This document shows positions 1 to 11,942 of a DNA stretch of 64,000 bases, in pieces. A program made the translations under genes and the position numbers. This DNA comes from Pleurotus djamor (taxonomy: Eukaryota; Basidiomycota; Agaricomycetes; Agaricales; Pleurotaceae): the NCBI GenBank assembly GCA_029747585.1, contig JAPEVF010000068.1:62037-126036 (forward strand), read 5' to 3'. The stretch's first letter is position 1; each line of letters opens with the position of its first letter. The notes under the pieces are model-generated. The model saw only the letters and a list, made by a program, of their open reading frames with translations. It did not search any database and was not told the DNA's origin.

Positions 1-1798
1 AAGGTAGGCACCCTTCTTCGGTTCCATGTTTGCATTTCTCATGCGCATCTCGACAGCTGAATCCGGAAAATCTACCCTGCAAAAGCAGTTTCAGCTCATG
101 TACAAGCCACATACTTTGGAGCAGGAACGGGCATCCTGGAGGACCGTGGTCTACTTCAATGTCGTCCACTCAATCAAGCACATTCTCAACGTTCTGGAGG
201 CTTGGGACGACGGTCTCGAGGAAGAAATAGCTGACGCTGACGACTCGGCCTCAATTTCACCTCTTGTGTCTCGCCAGATCGTAACGATGTCCGACAAACC
301 ATCACCTTCCGTATCATTGACGAACTCCCCTTCTGCGGCAATTAATGGCCTACCATCATCACTTCCTACCAGCGACGGGATCGCTGAGATTTCTCGCAAC
401 CAGAACGGCGTCGCGCCCATAGCCCAACTCAGGCGACGGCTTGCTCCCTTGGTTTCCGCTGACAAGCAGCTGGCCGACCGCTTAAGCGGTGGTATCACTG
501 TGTCTGGATCCGGGAAAGGTGGTGTGTTCGTGCGCAGTGGCTGGCAGGCTCGGGCTATTGAAAACGCACTCGGGCGCGTTAGAAGAGGCAAACGCGCCTC
601 GACTGATGGCGATACTAAGCCCAGTCGCGAAAGTTTCTCGACCGAGACGACCGACGACGCATTAGTACAAGAAGTTGGTGGCCTCCTCGAAGCCTGCAAA
701 GAAGATATTCAAACTCTCTGGGGCCACGCAACCGTAAAGGTTCTCATGGCTAAGCGCAAGCTCAAATTGGACGAGTGGTCTGAATTGTACGTTTCATCAC
801 GCATATATACTCAATGTATCGTGTCTCTGATATCACTTCCCTCAGTTTCCTTAGCCACATCAGCAGAGTCGCTGCTCCCGATTACATTCCTACGACAGGT
901 AACTCGGCGCACGATTTTGTGGCCAGTGTCACTCATTAGTTTCTCTAGACGACATACTGCACGCTCGCATACAGACGATGGGTGTGGCGGAACACGTCTT
1001 TGATGTCAACATTCATGGAAAATCCGTATCATGGCATTTGTACGACGTCGGTGGCGCCCGTGGTCAACGGCATACCTGGGTGCCCTATTTTGACGACGCT
1101 AACGCCATCATCTTCGTTGCTCCGGTCAGCGCGTTTGATCAGGCAAGCTCTTTTCCTGTTCGGCCATCGGCGAGAAGTTCTCATGGCTTGNTTTTTTTGT
1201 ATTCAGTATCTGGAAGAAGATCCGCGAACAAATCGAATTGATGATTCTCTCCAACTGTTCACTCAAATCTGTTCGAACAGTCTGTTGAAGAGCGTCCACT
1301 TAGTTCTTTTCCTTAGTGCGTGCTAGACCATCATCCCCGATTATTCGCTTACCCATGTCACCCTCAGACAAAACTGATCTACTGAAGAACAAGCTCGACT
1401 CTGGTGTCAAAGTCCGGAAATAGTGTGTACTTGAGTCCCGCTTGGCTTATCAACGCTAAATTGCTCCTTCCAGCATCACCTCCTTCGGAGAGAGATCAAA
1501 TGATTACGAGACCGTCATTCAGTATTTCCGCGCCCATTTCTTGCAAGTTCATCGACGCAACAACGAAAATCGCCGGGTGCTCTACACCCACTTCACCAGT
1601 GTTGTGGTAAGTGCGTATCAATCAAAGAGGGCCATCTGTCTAAGTCCCTCTCGCACAGGATACCAAGGCGACCCAACGCATCATTGGCAATGGTCAGCTC
1701 TTTGTTTGATATGTTCCCATGCGAAGCTCGCTAACTAAATCCATGCAGTGCGCGATTCGATATTCCGTGGGTACCTCCAATCAGCGGCGCTCGTGTAA
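1..1798 (+). CDS. G-protein alpha subunit, 5' end cut off by window edge
   Basis: Heterotrimeric G-protein alpha subunit: a membrane-associated GTP switch downstream of receptors. The window starts inside the gene. Exons read as 57-786, 846-898, 949-1142, 1207-1315, 1368-1422, 1474-1606, 1659-1692 and 1749-1798, all in phase. Seen: P-loop AESGKST, switch I HARIQTMG with its Arg and Thr, DVGGARGQR at the switch II start, FLNKTDLL (the G4 NKxD box) and a C-terminal tail ending SAALV. The position after DVGG, normally the catalytic Gln, is Ala. A Ser-rich insertion of more than 100 residues lies in the helical domain after the NVLEAWDD region. The intron 1143-1206 begins with GC. The family is certain; the subclass looks like the divergent, expanded alpha subunits of mushroom-forming fungi, which is inference. 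Confidence 0.93.
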
Positions 1799-4700
1799 AC
1801 AGCTTCGCTCGCTCTCATCACTCCATGGTCGGTCATCCAGGCCGTCAATCCCTGCGCCTGTATATCATAAGTAACGTACTCACGACGGGTGCGCTCCTTG
1901 CTCGTGTACCCATAGACGCCCTATCATGCTATTCCTCCTGTCGCTACATCAACGCTCTCGNTTTTTTTTATTAAGGCTTTATGTTTCCTTCACCTGTACA
2001 TCTCATCCTCAGTCCAACTCCCTTGTTGTCTCTGTCGCCGATAAAGTTTACAGCCTGTAAATTAATTCTCGTCCGAACCACATACTATCGATTTACGCTA
2101 TGTCGGCTTTCCTTTCTACTCGAAATTAAACATGTCCCTATCCTTAAATAATAACTTTTATTCTCGATGGTGGATCGTCATCATACAATTTGACAAGTAC
2201 GCATTTTCGTCTAAGAACGATACTCATCGCGTGGCTACTAGTAGTTCGAATTTGGTTTGATGCTTCTAAGTTCTTGATGTTCTTGGGTTCTTGATGTGAA
2301 GCCGTCGCTGTTCCGCGGGAAAGAGGCGGCTCTCGGTTTTGTGAATGCCGGATGACTGCTATGTTTATATCTGGAAAGATCATAGAAGGAAGTGAAGGAA
2401 ACCTAACAAGATTGGTAGGTTCGGTATGGGTGCGGGTGCAGACATTTGTGTTGGCGTAGATGAACTAGCTTGGTTGGTGTTAGATGGCCGCACTTGCTGC
2501 GGGGGGCGCGATCGAAGATGACACAGCTGTAGAGAAGGTTCAAGGTGGTGTGTTGGTGTCCACCAACATCGCCTTCGCGCGAACTAGTGAGACGCGGGTG
2601 TAGTGCCTACACGTGAGGCAGCCATGTTGCTCGTACTTGAGTTCCCTTGGCTTCAACCACAGCATGAATGCAAAGACATAGTCCGCCGTGGAACGCGAAT
2701 GTTTTCCAGGCTGCTGGACATAATAATTAGCGCGACCTACAAATCCCATCAGGGCGAAAATAGACAGTTTGTGTCAGTCAAGCCATGTGGTACCACGCGT
2801 CGCTCTTTTCACATGGACATATGGGACGAATCAAGCTGCGAGCTGCTCCATGGTACGCAGAGTAGGGCCTTCCCATTGTCCAGATCCTCGAATCGGAACC
2901 GACCGTGAGGGGTGCTCGCAAGGTGCTCGGTCAAGGAAGCGAGGTTCTAGATTTCGCGGGTAATGAGATCCCTCCAACGATTTGAGTGACAATGGCGCAG
3001 GGCGCATCAACAAGGACAAGACCGCACTGCATGGCTAGCGGGCGTATAGATGTGCCATTGACTCGACGAACGCTTGTGGCGTGCTTCACCAAGGCGAGGG
3101 ACTGAATTAATTTTTCCTGGGTACAAGTTCGTGTCCCAAAACCGATAGCACGGTCGTATGTACGGCGACCGACGCGTCTCCGTCGAAGAGACGGGTAGTT
3201 CAAACAGAAAAAATAGGCTTTAAGTGTCCAACGTCCGTCGTTATTCCCGGCGGCTGGTCGATGTTTCACGTGTTGCTGAGGTAGGCTGGTTCAAAGCAGC
3301 CCAGCTCAGTGTCACATGCGCCCGCCTTGAGCGAGAAGTGTGCTGAGCACGGAAATGAGCGATGGTGGCGCACCAAGGCATATGGAGTGAGTGTGAACTT
3401 GTCATAATCGAAGGTGTTTCAGAAAATTTACTTCCAGAAGCGCAGGTATATGACCCAAGACCCAAGGAGGAGCTTGTGCAACTCGTCAACAGCATGGACG
3501 ATATTCTGTCAGACCGTTATTCAAATTGAACGGATAGGGTCGAAAAGAAGGCGCATACCATTGACTCCATTTTGGAGATCTACAGGAACGCCTAGTTAGA
3601 CGTCGAATCCACAATCCACGTGTAGGCGGGCGAGGGGTGAGCGGATTACCCTGACAGTGGGGACGAACCAGAGCACCACGAACGACTGGAGGAGACCACC
3701 GACCCTTTGGACAAGCATGAGCGCGGAGTAGGCGTGGAAACTCAAATCCAACAGCTCGGACTAGACTGAGTCGAATGACTTGGTCGATCCAACATGAAGA
3801 CGCATATGGTGCACCGAAATTAAGACTGGTCTGTTGGCATTATGGCGGGCTAAAAATTTTAGGGCGGCGGGCTAACACCGAGGAATGCGTGAGGCGTGGT
3901 TTAGAGTTTGATCACCATCGATATGTTGAGATGTGCACCGTCGGGCGGACCTGCATGCTTAGACGCATGACTTGACTGGAAAAAGGTCTCAGCATTCACC
4001 CTCATAAATAAACGCACATGCTGTCGAGGTACGAAGGAAGGTCTCCGAAGCAGTTTTCAAGGAAGGCGCCTTCGTCCATGTTACGCTTCATCAACACCAC
4101 AGACCAGCACCATGCGGCGGGAACGGGCCAATAGTAAACATAGCACATTCCGATCTCATAGGACCATACGGTGAGGAGCGATTGCGAAATTCTCCTCCAC
4201 AGAGAACTTTCTATGACCAGCGTCTGTTGTAAGAGGGACAGGCGGAATTGGCTAACAATGTGCTGTTGGTGAAATGCATACAAGAGTGGGGTAATTTTGT
4301 ACAGGTGTGGGGATGGCGTATGACGTTCATGGAAGGATACGAATATGATTCTTGAGGTTGGTCCGTTGACATGATTCGAACGATGACGAGAGGTATATTT
4401 GGTTCGGTCCGAATGTACGACGAGAAGAAATGCGGGGTGTTCGCTTGGTATGGAATTACCAACTTTGCGGATCAATGCGCGGTTCTGTATGCATAACTGA
4501 GGCTTCGTTCCTCAGACAACAATGGCGCATTGCTGTGGAACGCCACAAGGAAGAGTGCCATATGCAATATTTCGTCATGGGTCTCGCTGTCTTCGACCGA
4601 CTCAATAACGGTGACTCGGAGTGATGCGTAAGGGTTGAGACACCTAGGGTAGTTTACACAATGGGGAGGTAGAGATGGATCGCGCCACTAAGGAGGTCTG

Positions 4701-7700
4701 ATGGGACTGCCATGACCTGGGGAAAACAAGTAATTTGGTTCCGCGTGGCCTGGGCGTAGCAAGGAGGACTGCCGAATCAATGTGTTTGCGGGGTCCACCA
4801 AGTCCCCAATCGGCCATTGTCAATATCGTCCGAAGAAAGGCGATAGATAGCCTCGAAAAGTTAAAGTCTCCAATCACAAGTGTCAATGCGCTTGGAATGT
4901 GTATACCCTCCGAAAGTGGAGGTTGCACAGTAACAGCTCGGCACAGCTTCATCGTAGTGCATACCAAGTGGGAAACGGAGGGATGCGACAAGGGTGGGTA
5001 GGCTTGATCAGGGCTATAGAATTAATTCCGCCTTGACCATGCGCGTGTAAACCTTCATTCGCGAGCAAGTGATGCTGTTCGGTGTCTGGGTGGTCCTTAT
5101 TCGCGGGCGAGCTAGACCAAAGGCATAAAGCTGCGGTGGAATTTTACCAGGCGAGGCGAGAGGTCGCAGGGCCATTCTTAACACGCAAAAGAATTGGGGT
5201 AGGTCCTGGATACACATGCATTAAGCCTTGTCCATTAGGTCCTTATTCCGAACACGTTGGAAAGGGGCGAGACTAGAGAGGACTGGTCCACTGCAACGGG
5301 TTGAACATAAAGGGGCTGTCAAAGGCCATAGCAGCAAGGCCAGTCTGCCGGACAAGTCCGCCGATTCCACTTTGGCTGGTTTAGATGATGGAGGGGCGAG
5401 CTGGACCAGCAGCAACCNAAGGGGAATGGAGTAATGTCATCCGTAGCAAGGAGGATGGAGGTAAGGTGCCAAAGATACCGAAACAGGTGATAAGGATGGA
5501 GAGCTCGACAGACATTGCGCCGAACAGTAGGTCATTCGAAGGTCGCTTCGTTATTTGAATACGGAGAGAAAAGAGTAGCAGATCGCGCAAGCCCGAAAGC
5601 TGCCTGCCCTCTCGAGGTTTTGGACAGATGTGCGCCTTCGAGGTCGACGCTGGTCAACGATTTGGACAGAGCACAAGGTCGACGAGGCGGCATCTCAACA
5701 AACGATTATCATGTCAACCGATCATGTTTCACTATAACATAACCACCAAGCCGACTCACCAGTTGAACCAAGGTTCGGTAGGGTCTTGAACAAGTCGATC
5801 CCATCAATCATTGCGAATTCTGGGCTTGATGGCAAGTCCACCAAGTCATCCGAGCAAGGTGCATCGTGCCGTTCAGAGCATATTACATTCGGTCGATACG
5901 GTCAATTGGACTNGCAGTTCCTTTCGAGGCGACTTGCCTATCATCTAGGACAGAAAAAGCTTGGATGCGNTCCATGTGCTGTGGCGTGCTTTCCCCGTAA
6001 ACTGCATCGAAGTACAAGATAACCAAGCGCCCTATAGCAACCGCAGAGGAGGTACCACAGTTTGACAGAGCGTTTCCAAGCTACTTCTTGGGATCGTTGT
6101 GTACCCCAATTGCCATCGTATCGAACAGCAGTGACTCCGAAAGTGAGTTCCGCCCTGTGGAGTGTATATTAGCATTGATTGACGGTGAACGAGCCTTAAA
6201 TTGTACAATGGGGAAAGACGGACGAGAAGGCACCCGGGCTTGTTGTTATAGCTGCGCAGGAGGTTCGTGGGGTTTGGCAGGTGTGTTTGACTTTGACTTT
6301 CAACCACTGAAAACGATCGGCGTCGCATTCTGGCACGTGGAAAACTTGAACAACGGATCAAAGTTCCACGTGCCGTGGCTCGAACCTCCGAGCATTCCGA
6401 GCACTTTGCATTCGAACCAACTGCACAGTCCTGAAAGACACCGTTATGCGTCCGACATGCCCCCAGCTTTTCGTCTGCTTCGTGACGTAGGTATGTTTCA
6501 AGCTGAAGCTTCGATTGTGAAAAAAAAAATCGAAGCACTTGAAGAATTTTGAAAGCTCACCCACCAAGTGTTCCAGGCACACAGCTAAAGTCCCGATGAG
6601 ACGCTTTCGGCGGATGTGGCGGTCGAAGCGCCCAAAGCCCTGGTGTTTCAGCCGCACAACATGGCATGTCAAAATAGACAGTGGTCATAATCTTCAAACG
6701 TAGATTGTCAACTTACTATTGCTAGGCAGTGTTGCCTTGACTCTGGACGAGCCGTTAGTATGCAAAATTGCCGTTCTTGCCTTGGGTCTGAGGCAACGGT
6801 CGTTGGAGTAGATACCTACGCTCAAGACACTGGGCGGCATCGTGCCTGACATATCGACTCGAGCTCGAGTTGGTTCACTCCAATCACTCAAAGGTGTTCT
6901 GGGTGTTTGAACTCGACATCTCCAGTCCCTTTGTGCTTCTTGGAGTCCGAGCCTGGTCGCACAGGTCTACGGAAGTACGTCAACTTCCAAAAATGATGCT
7001 ACATCGTCGGGACTTCTTGCGATGGAAGACGAAGAAGCCTCCGCGCGATCGTATTTCTGACGCTGAAAATGGTGCAAAACCGCTACCATACACTTGGCCT
7101 ATGGGAACGCATCAATACTTCGCTTGGAGACAAAATCCTGGCTCCATCACTCGAGGCCATGAGTTGATGCCTTTTGATGCGAACGCCTCGTTGAAGAAAA
7201 AAAGCATCAAAATACTAACCACAATTAACTTCGCCTCCATTAGATCCTTCGGAAGTACAGAAGGCCCCCAAGGTACAGCCAATTCGGAGGAAGTCCTGCT
7301 AATCCTGCCCAAGGCACATTTAGATGGACCCCCTGATGTCATGTTTTGTTTCCTACTTGCCCTTTTTCGATCGATGAAACGCTTCGACTTGAAATACTTG
7401 TACCTGTATCGTCCGACAACCCTACACAATGACGATGCCAGCAGTTTTTTTTCACCTTCGAACTTGAACAGGAGGCAGCAGACCTAATTTTCCGAGCGAT
7501 ATTGCCTGACCTCGCCACGCCAAATTAATGTTGGGATGTCATGATGTCTGATGTGAGTTAAGGTTAAATCCGATTGGGTAACATCAAAAAAGCTTCCGCT
7601 CCCGATCGTGATGATGATGATATCAGCGTTTACGGCAGAAGACTTGCCAGAGACGCCCAATTTGTGGCCATGAATAAATGAATTGTGAGATTCGATTTAC

Positions 7701-8920
7701 ATTTACTTCCCGCTTGAGGGGTTTAAAGTTCATTACAGCAGCGCTTCGTCTATCAACAGCGCCGATGATGATCAATTACGACCGTTGTAGAGGACAAAAA
7801 TATGCAGAAAATTGCGATCTTCAAGGAAAATGGGGAAGAAAGATAACGAGGTAGACCTGGAAGCGCCCAGTATGAGCTCGCGTTCAACGTAATGACCTGG
7901 GCCCATCATGCATCATGCCGCTGGGAGTCCAAGGTCGTTGCTGGTTGCCAAAATATACTAATGGGTTGGAATAGCGTCGAAAATATGATGAGGAATTGGG
8001 CTCTACGGCCGACCGATGTTTCGGCCCATCAGGGCTAGCTGTTCAGGCAGTCGGAACGGGGCTTCGAGCTAGATAATGCACGCAATGAAGCTCCTTTGTA
8101 CAATCGGAGCAAAAGGCAAGATAGGCAACCATCCAGTGAAGGAGTAACAACACGAGGAGTTGCACCGTTGTTGTACAAGAGTACCCCAAGCCCAGATGTT
8201 GCCCTGTCGGTCCGAGAGGTCTCATATTTGAATTCAAAGACAGCTCCGCCATTTGACAGACTCATTGCAAGGGAGTCAGTCACTAAGCTAGATAGGGACT
8301 CGTTGAGGCTTAATATCCCCAGAAAGACGATCCGAGCACAGCAAGGGTGTACGGTTACTGAAGATGAGTCCACGAAGATGAGTGGTATCAGGTTAGAATG
8401 TGGCGGGCCATAATATTATGACGAACAGAGCAATTGATGGCCAGCTGGAGGACGGAATGAATTGGTTGTTCCTAGAGGCAGACGGGTGGTGATTGATCTA
8501 TTGATGCAATGTGCAAGAAAGTAGCTGTGGTGTCATTATTTCCGAAATATTGGCTGGGGTTCTAAAGTCGGCTGAGCGTGCAGACGCCACAAATGTCGAC
8601 TAGGCCCGATGTTCATGGTTCATGATCAAATGGAACAAGACCAGATCTGTGCTGGGCCTTCTACCTCGCAGGTGCTGGCGAGAGATGAGGGTGGTAGGAG
8701 AGATTCAGGACCAGCGAGTTCGAGAATGAAACCTGAGAGGGTTGCGGGGGCCAACGACCGAGAAACCACGCGGAAAAGTGGTTGAAGACTTGGGTTGGCA
8801 TCATAGAGACGACCGACACATGCACTGGCCCTTCTCAACCACATGGCAGCAAACCAAGCTGGTTTGGCGCCTGGTTCGATCATCGGCACTGGAGCACCCT
8901 CAACCCGGGCTGAGAGATCC
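1799..8920. other. gene-poor stretch, no supported gene
   Basis: About 7 kb in which I can support no intact gene. Open frames are short, scattered over both strands and match no family I recognise. The longest are plus 6870-7487 (205 codons), minus 6032-6538 and plus 6088-6552, the last two overlapping on opposite strands. A protein-like plus-strand frame at about 3235-3770 (for example KEELVQLVNSMDDILSDR) carries six internal stops. Single Ns sit at 1961, 5418, 5913 and 5970. No terminal repeats, reverse transcriptase or transposase motif was visible by eye. It may be decayed mobile DNA, which is inference. Confidence 0.5.
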
Positions 8921-8928
8921 ATGTTACA

Positions 8929-8935
8929 TATATAA
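8929..8935 (+). promoter_or_regulatory. TATA box, probable promoter of the bHLH gene
   Basis: A TATATAA motif lies about 230 bases upstream of the bHLH start codon, followed by a pyrimidine-rich leader (about 8965-9110, CTCTCTCTC and CCACCACC runs) that fits a fungal 5' untranslated region. Confidence 0.45.
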
Positions 8936-9162
8936 CCAGATCTCCTAACCCAGCCCAGGGATTTCTCCTCCTTACCTTTGCATCTCTCTCTCTTTCCGCT
9001 ACCACCACCATCTCCATCGTCCTCGCCGACGTTGACGACCTCCCCGCATCTGCGACGCGACGACCACGACCCTCAACCACCTAATTCTTTCTCTCCTCAC
9101 CGTTCTCAACGTCGTTCAAGCTGGCTATCGATCACAACATCCTCATTCAGCCCCCTCCGGCG

Positions 9163-10954
9163 ATGTCCATTCTCAACCACACCGACTCCCATGCATTTCC
9201 TGCTTTTATGAACCAGGCTGACTACGCAGAGTCCGGTCAGGTCACGCCAGAGTGGAACATGTACTCGTCGCCGGAGATGATGCAGGACGACCTTGACCTC
9301 GCCCAAATCCAGAAGCGCGAGGCTTTGGCAAAGGCAACCAAGGATCTGATGGCCTTGGACGCATCCCGGTGGCATAGTCAAAACGGCCACAATGTCAGCA
9401 CGTACGACATCCATGGCCAGCAGCAAGGATACGACGCGTACCAAGGCAGCCCCCTTGAACAGCCCCACGGTACCCCCAATATCGACTACGACTACCAGTA
9501 TCGCCAGCAGCAGCAAGCGCAGCCTTTGTACTCGCATTCGCGCCACGACATGTTCCCCTTCCTCAACAAACAGCACCAGCAAATGCGTTATGCCCCGAAC
9601 GACCACGTCCTACCGCCAATTTCTGTCAATCTCAACGGCTCGTATCCTCCATCTCGGGCCTCAGCCACACCCCCCATCTCTGCTTCATCCACCCACTCCT
9701 ACTCAATCACCACACCGACGCTTCCTACCCCAAATAGCACCCCCTTTTTGCCCATGAATGTCGCGTCCATGAATGCTCAGCAGCCCCATCGTGGTTCGCC
9801 AGTGGGTTCGGTGAGTTGCGCAGCCGTTTGCTATCTGAACAAAACACTAATCGTGAGCGTTAACAGCAACCTGGATCACTGCGCGCTTCTCCAGCGCTTC
9901 CCCCGAGCTTGAGCAATCTATCAAAACGATCTACTTACGACGATCTTCCTCTGCTGCCTCCTTCCGCCAAGCGCCAACGCCTCTCTCCTGTAAGCGCCAA
10001 TGACCTTGCCTACCCGCCCCAGCGCTCACTGTCGTATCCGATTCCTGGGTCATTTGCACAGTATCCGGCACCATCGAGTCACTACCTCAGCAATGACAAC
10101 AATCTTCACATGTACCCCGGAACGAATCCACATGGTTCCGCACGAATTTCATCGACTCGTTTAGCCCCATCGCGCGCTGCTTCCGTGTCCTCGAACTGTT
10201 CATCTCGTCCGGGGTCTTCGCATGCTTCCTTGCAGCCACATAGCAGCTCGAAACCCGCTCTCTTGTCGCCTTCGCAGAAAAAGGCTAATCACATTCAAAG
10301 CGAACAAAAGCGCCGAGCGAACATTCGACGGGGCTACGAGGCACTGTGTCAAACGGTACCGGCTTTGCAGGAGGCTATTCGGGAGGAGGAGTCATCGAAA
10401 GCAGGCAAAAGCTCCGATGATCTCGATATGGAGGACGAAAAGGGCCCTCGTAGATCTTCGAGACCCAAGAGAGTCAGAGGCAAGGGTTGCAAGGAAGAAG
10501 CTGCCAACGATAAGGTTGACGGTCGGGCTGGACCAAGAAGCGAAAATGTTGTCTTGTCAAAGAGTAAGTGGTCTCAGCTCTACTAGTGGCTCAACGCTGA
10601 TCAATGATTTTCGCAGCTATCGAATACATCAACGAACTCCTTTCTGAGCGCGCTGCCCTACTGGACAGGTATCACGCCGCACGGTCGGTTCTACCTGCTG
10701 GCCACCCCGCGCTGACACCACTCTGCCAAAATACGTGCGTCCTGAAGGAGAAGAAGCCCAAGAACAACGATCCCAGTTATCTGGCCAAGTCTGGCGACGA
10801 AAACTCTGCTATGATTTCTTTGCACGACGATCTGCGGTCGAAAGACGGTGTCGTCATGATTCCGTTATGGGAGAGAGAGTGGCGCTGTGGCGAAGATGAC
10901 GAAGACGATGAAAAAGACGAGGCTGACTGTGACGATGAAGAGGACTCGGCATAA
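9163..10954 (+). CDS. bHLH transcription factor
   Basis: Nuclear DNA-binding protein of the basic helix-loop-helix class, about 560 residues. Exons are 9163-9810, 9867-10563 and 10617-10954, with canonical introns and a total length divisible by three. The first 350 residues are Gln/Ser/Pro-rich and low in complexity. The basic region and helix 1 begin near residue 358 with HIQSEQKRRANIRRGYEALC. The His, Glu and Arg spacing (H5, E9, R13) is that of factors binding the CACGTG-type E-box. Helix 2 (VVLSKTIEYINELL) comes only after a Lys/Arg-rich loop of about 70 residues; the intron falls within helix 2. The C-terminus is very acidic (EDDEDDEKDE). Target genes cannot be told from the sequence. 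The start was chosen as the ATG after the pyrimidine-rich leader. Confidence 0.92.
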
Positions 10955-11942
10955 AACCAGGTCCACCCCTTCGGCCGCCCTCCCCGTGACCCCGATAATC
11001 GCTTTCCGCTTGGCACGCTATACGATTCGTCCAGTTCAGTCAACCTTGGTTCTTGCACCACCAAGTTGTGCCTATCTGGCCTACCCTACACTCGACAACT
11101 AATATTTTTCCATGGGGACTTCCCCGTATTATCGTAATTCAAATCCGTGACGAATGCCCGGAGGCAGTTCGTCTGTATAATTTCCAATCGCTTTCCTTCT
11201 GGGTCTTTGTGGATCCTTCTTGTTGTAGGGTGCGGCCTTCCGCCCTCCGACACCTTTTTCTTCGTTTCTTCGCAACGCAACTTGACATCTACCTGCATAA
11301 CCCCCACTGTAGCTTATCCCCCCGTTTCGCCCGAGTGTATCACTCTATCTCTACTACTATACTTAATTCCTAATTCCGTCCTCTCTTGAGACCAATGTCT
11401 CTGTTATAGCCATAGAACCCCCGTTTCCGATTCATACTTTTTTGCCTCTTTTTGCTCTCCATTCATTGAAAAGGACGTCGCTTACGCNATGGNCACCCCT
11501 AGTTATTTTCATACCCCACCGCATGTTTTATCAAGTACACATTGCAATCAAATTTGGTACAAGACGATATTCATTTGGCTTCGTTTTCCCATTCTGAGGT
11601 CGAACACCGCTTTGCATGGACATGACATCAATACCAATTCGAGATTGTACCCCTCCTCCTTGCACAGCGTCCGCATGTCGGGCTTCGCGTCACACACGCT
11701 TTTCGCACATCGTTGAGATTCTCCATTTCTGGGGACGGGCGATGCTTTTGGTTGCGCCCTGCACGGATTTGTGAAAGTTCGACTTGGCGGCGTTCAAGGA
11801 AGTGATTTCAAGCGCCGCCTTATTACCAAATCGAGCAGATCATCGGATAATAGAATTATGCTTTTTGTAACTTGCCAACGACGACATCGTTCTCTACAGA
11901 CACTAGGCCATTCCCTTCCAGGTGCTGTGAACCCAGGCTAGG
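10955..11942. other. intergenic, 3' region of the bHLH gene
   Basis: No gene supported. The first 400 bases are pyrimidine-rich and probably include the bHLH 3' untranslated region. Two Ns occur near 11487-11493. The rest holds the promoter of the TAN1 gene; no clear TATA box was seen. Confidence 0.4.

Noticed and set aside
3235..3770. A plus-strand frame with protein-like segments such as KEELVQLVNSMDDILSDR
   Set aside because: Six stops in about 180 codons is close to what chance gives, and no family was recognised. Kept only as a note in the gene-poor region.
6032..6552. Overlapping 168- and 154-codon frames on opposite strands
   Set aside because: Each is the shadow of the other, neither has a known domain, and the codon pattern does not favour either strand.
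6870..7487. A 205-codon plus-strand frame
   Set aside because: No recognisable motif, no supporting exons on either side and mixed composition. Length alone is not sufficient.
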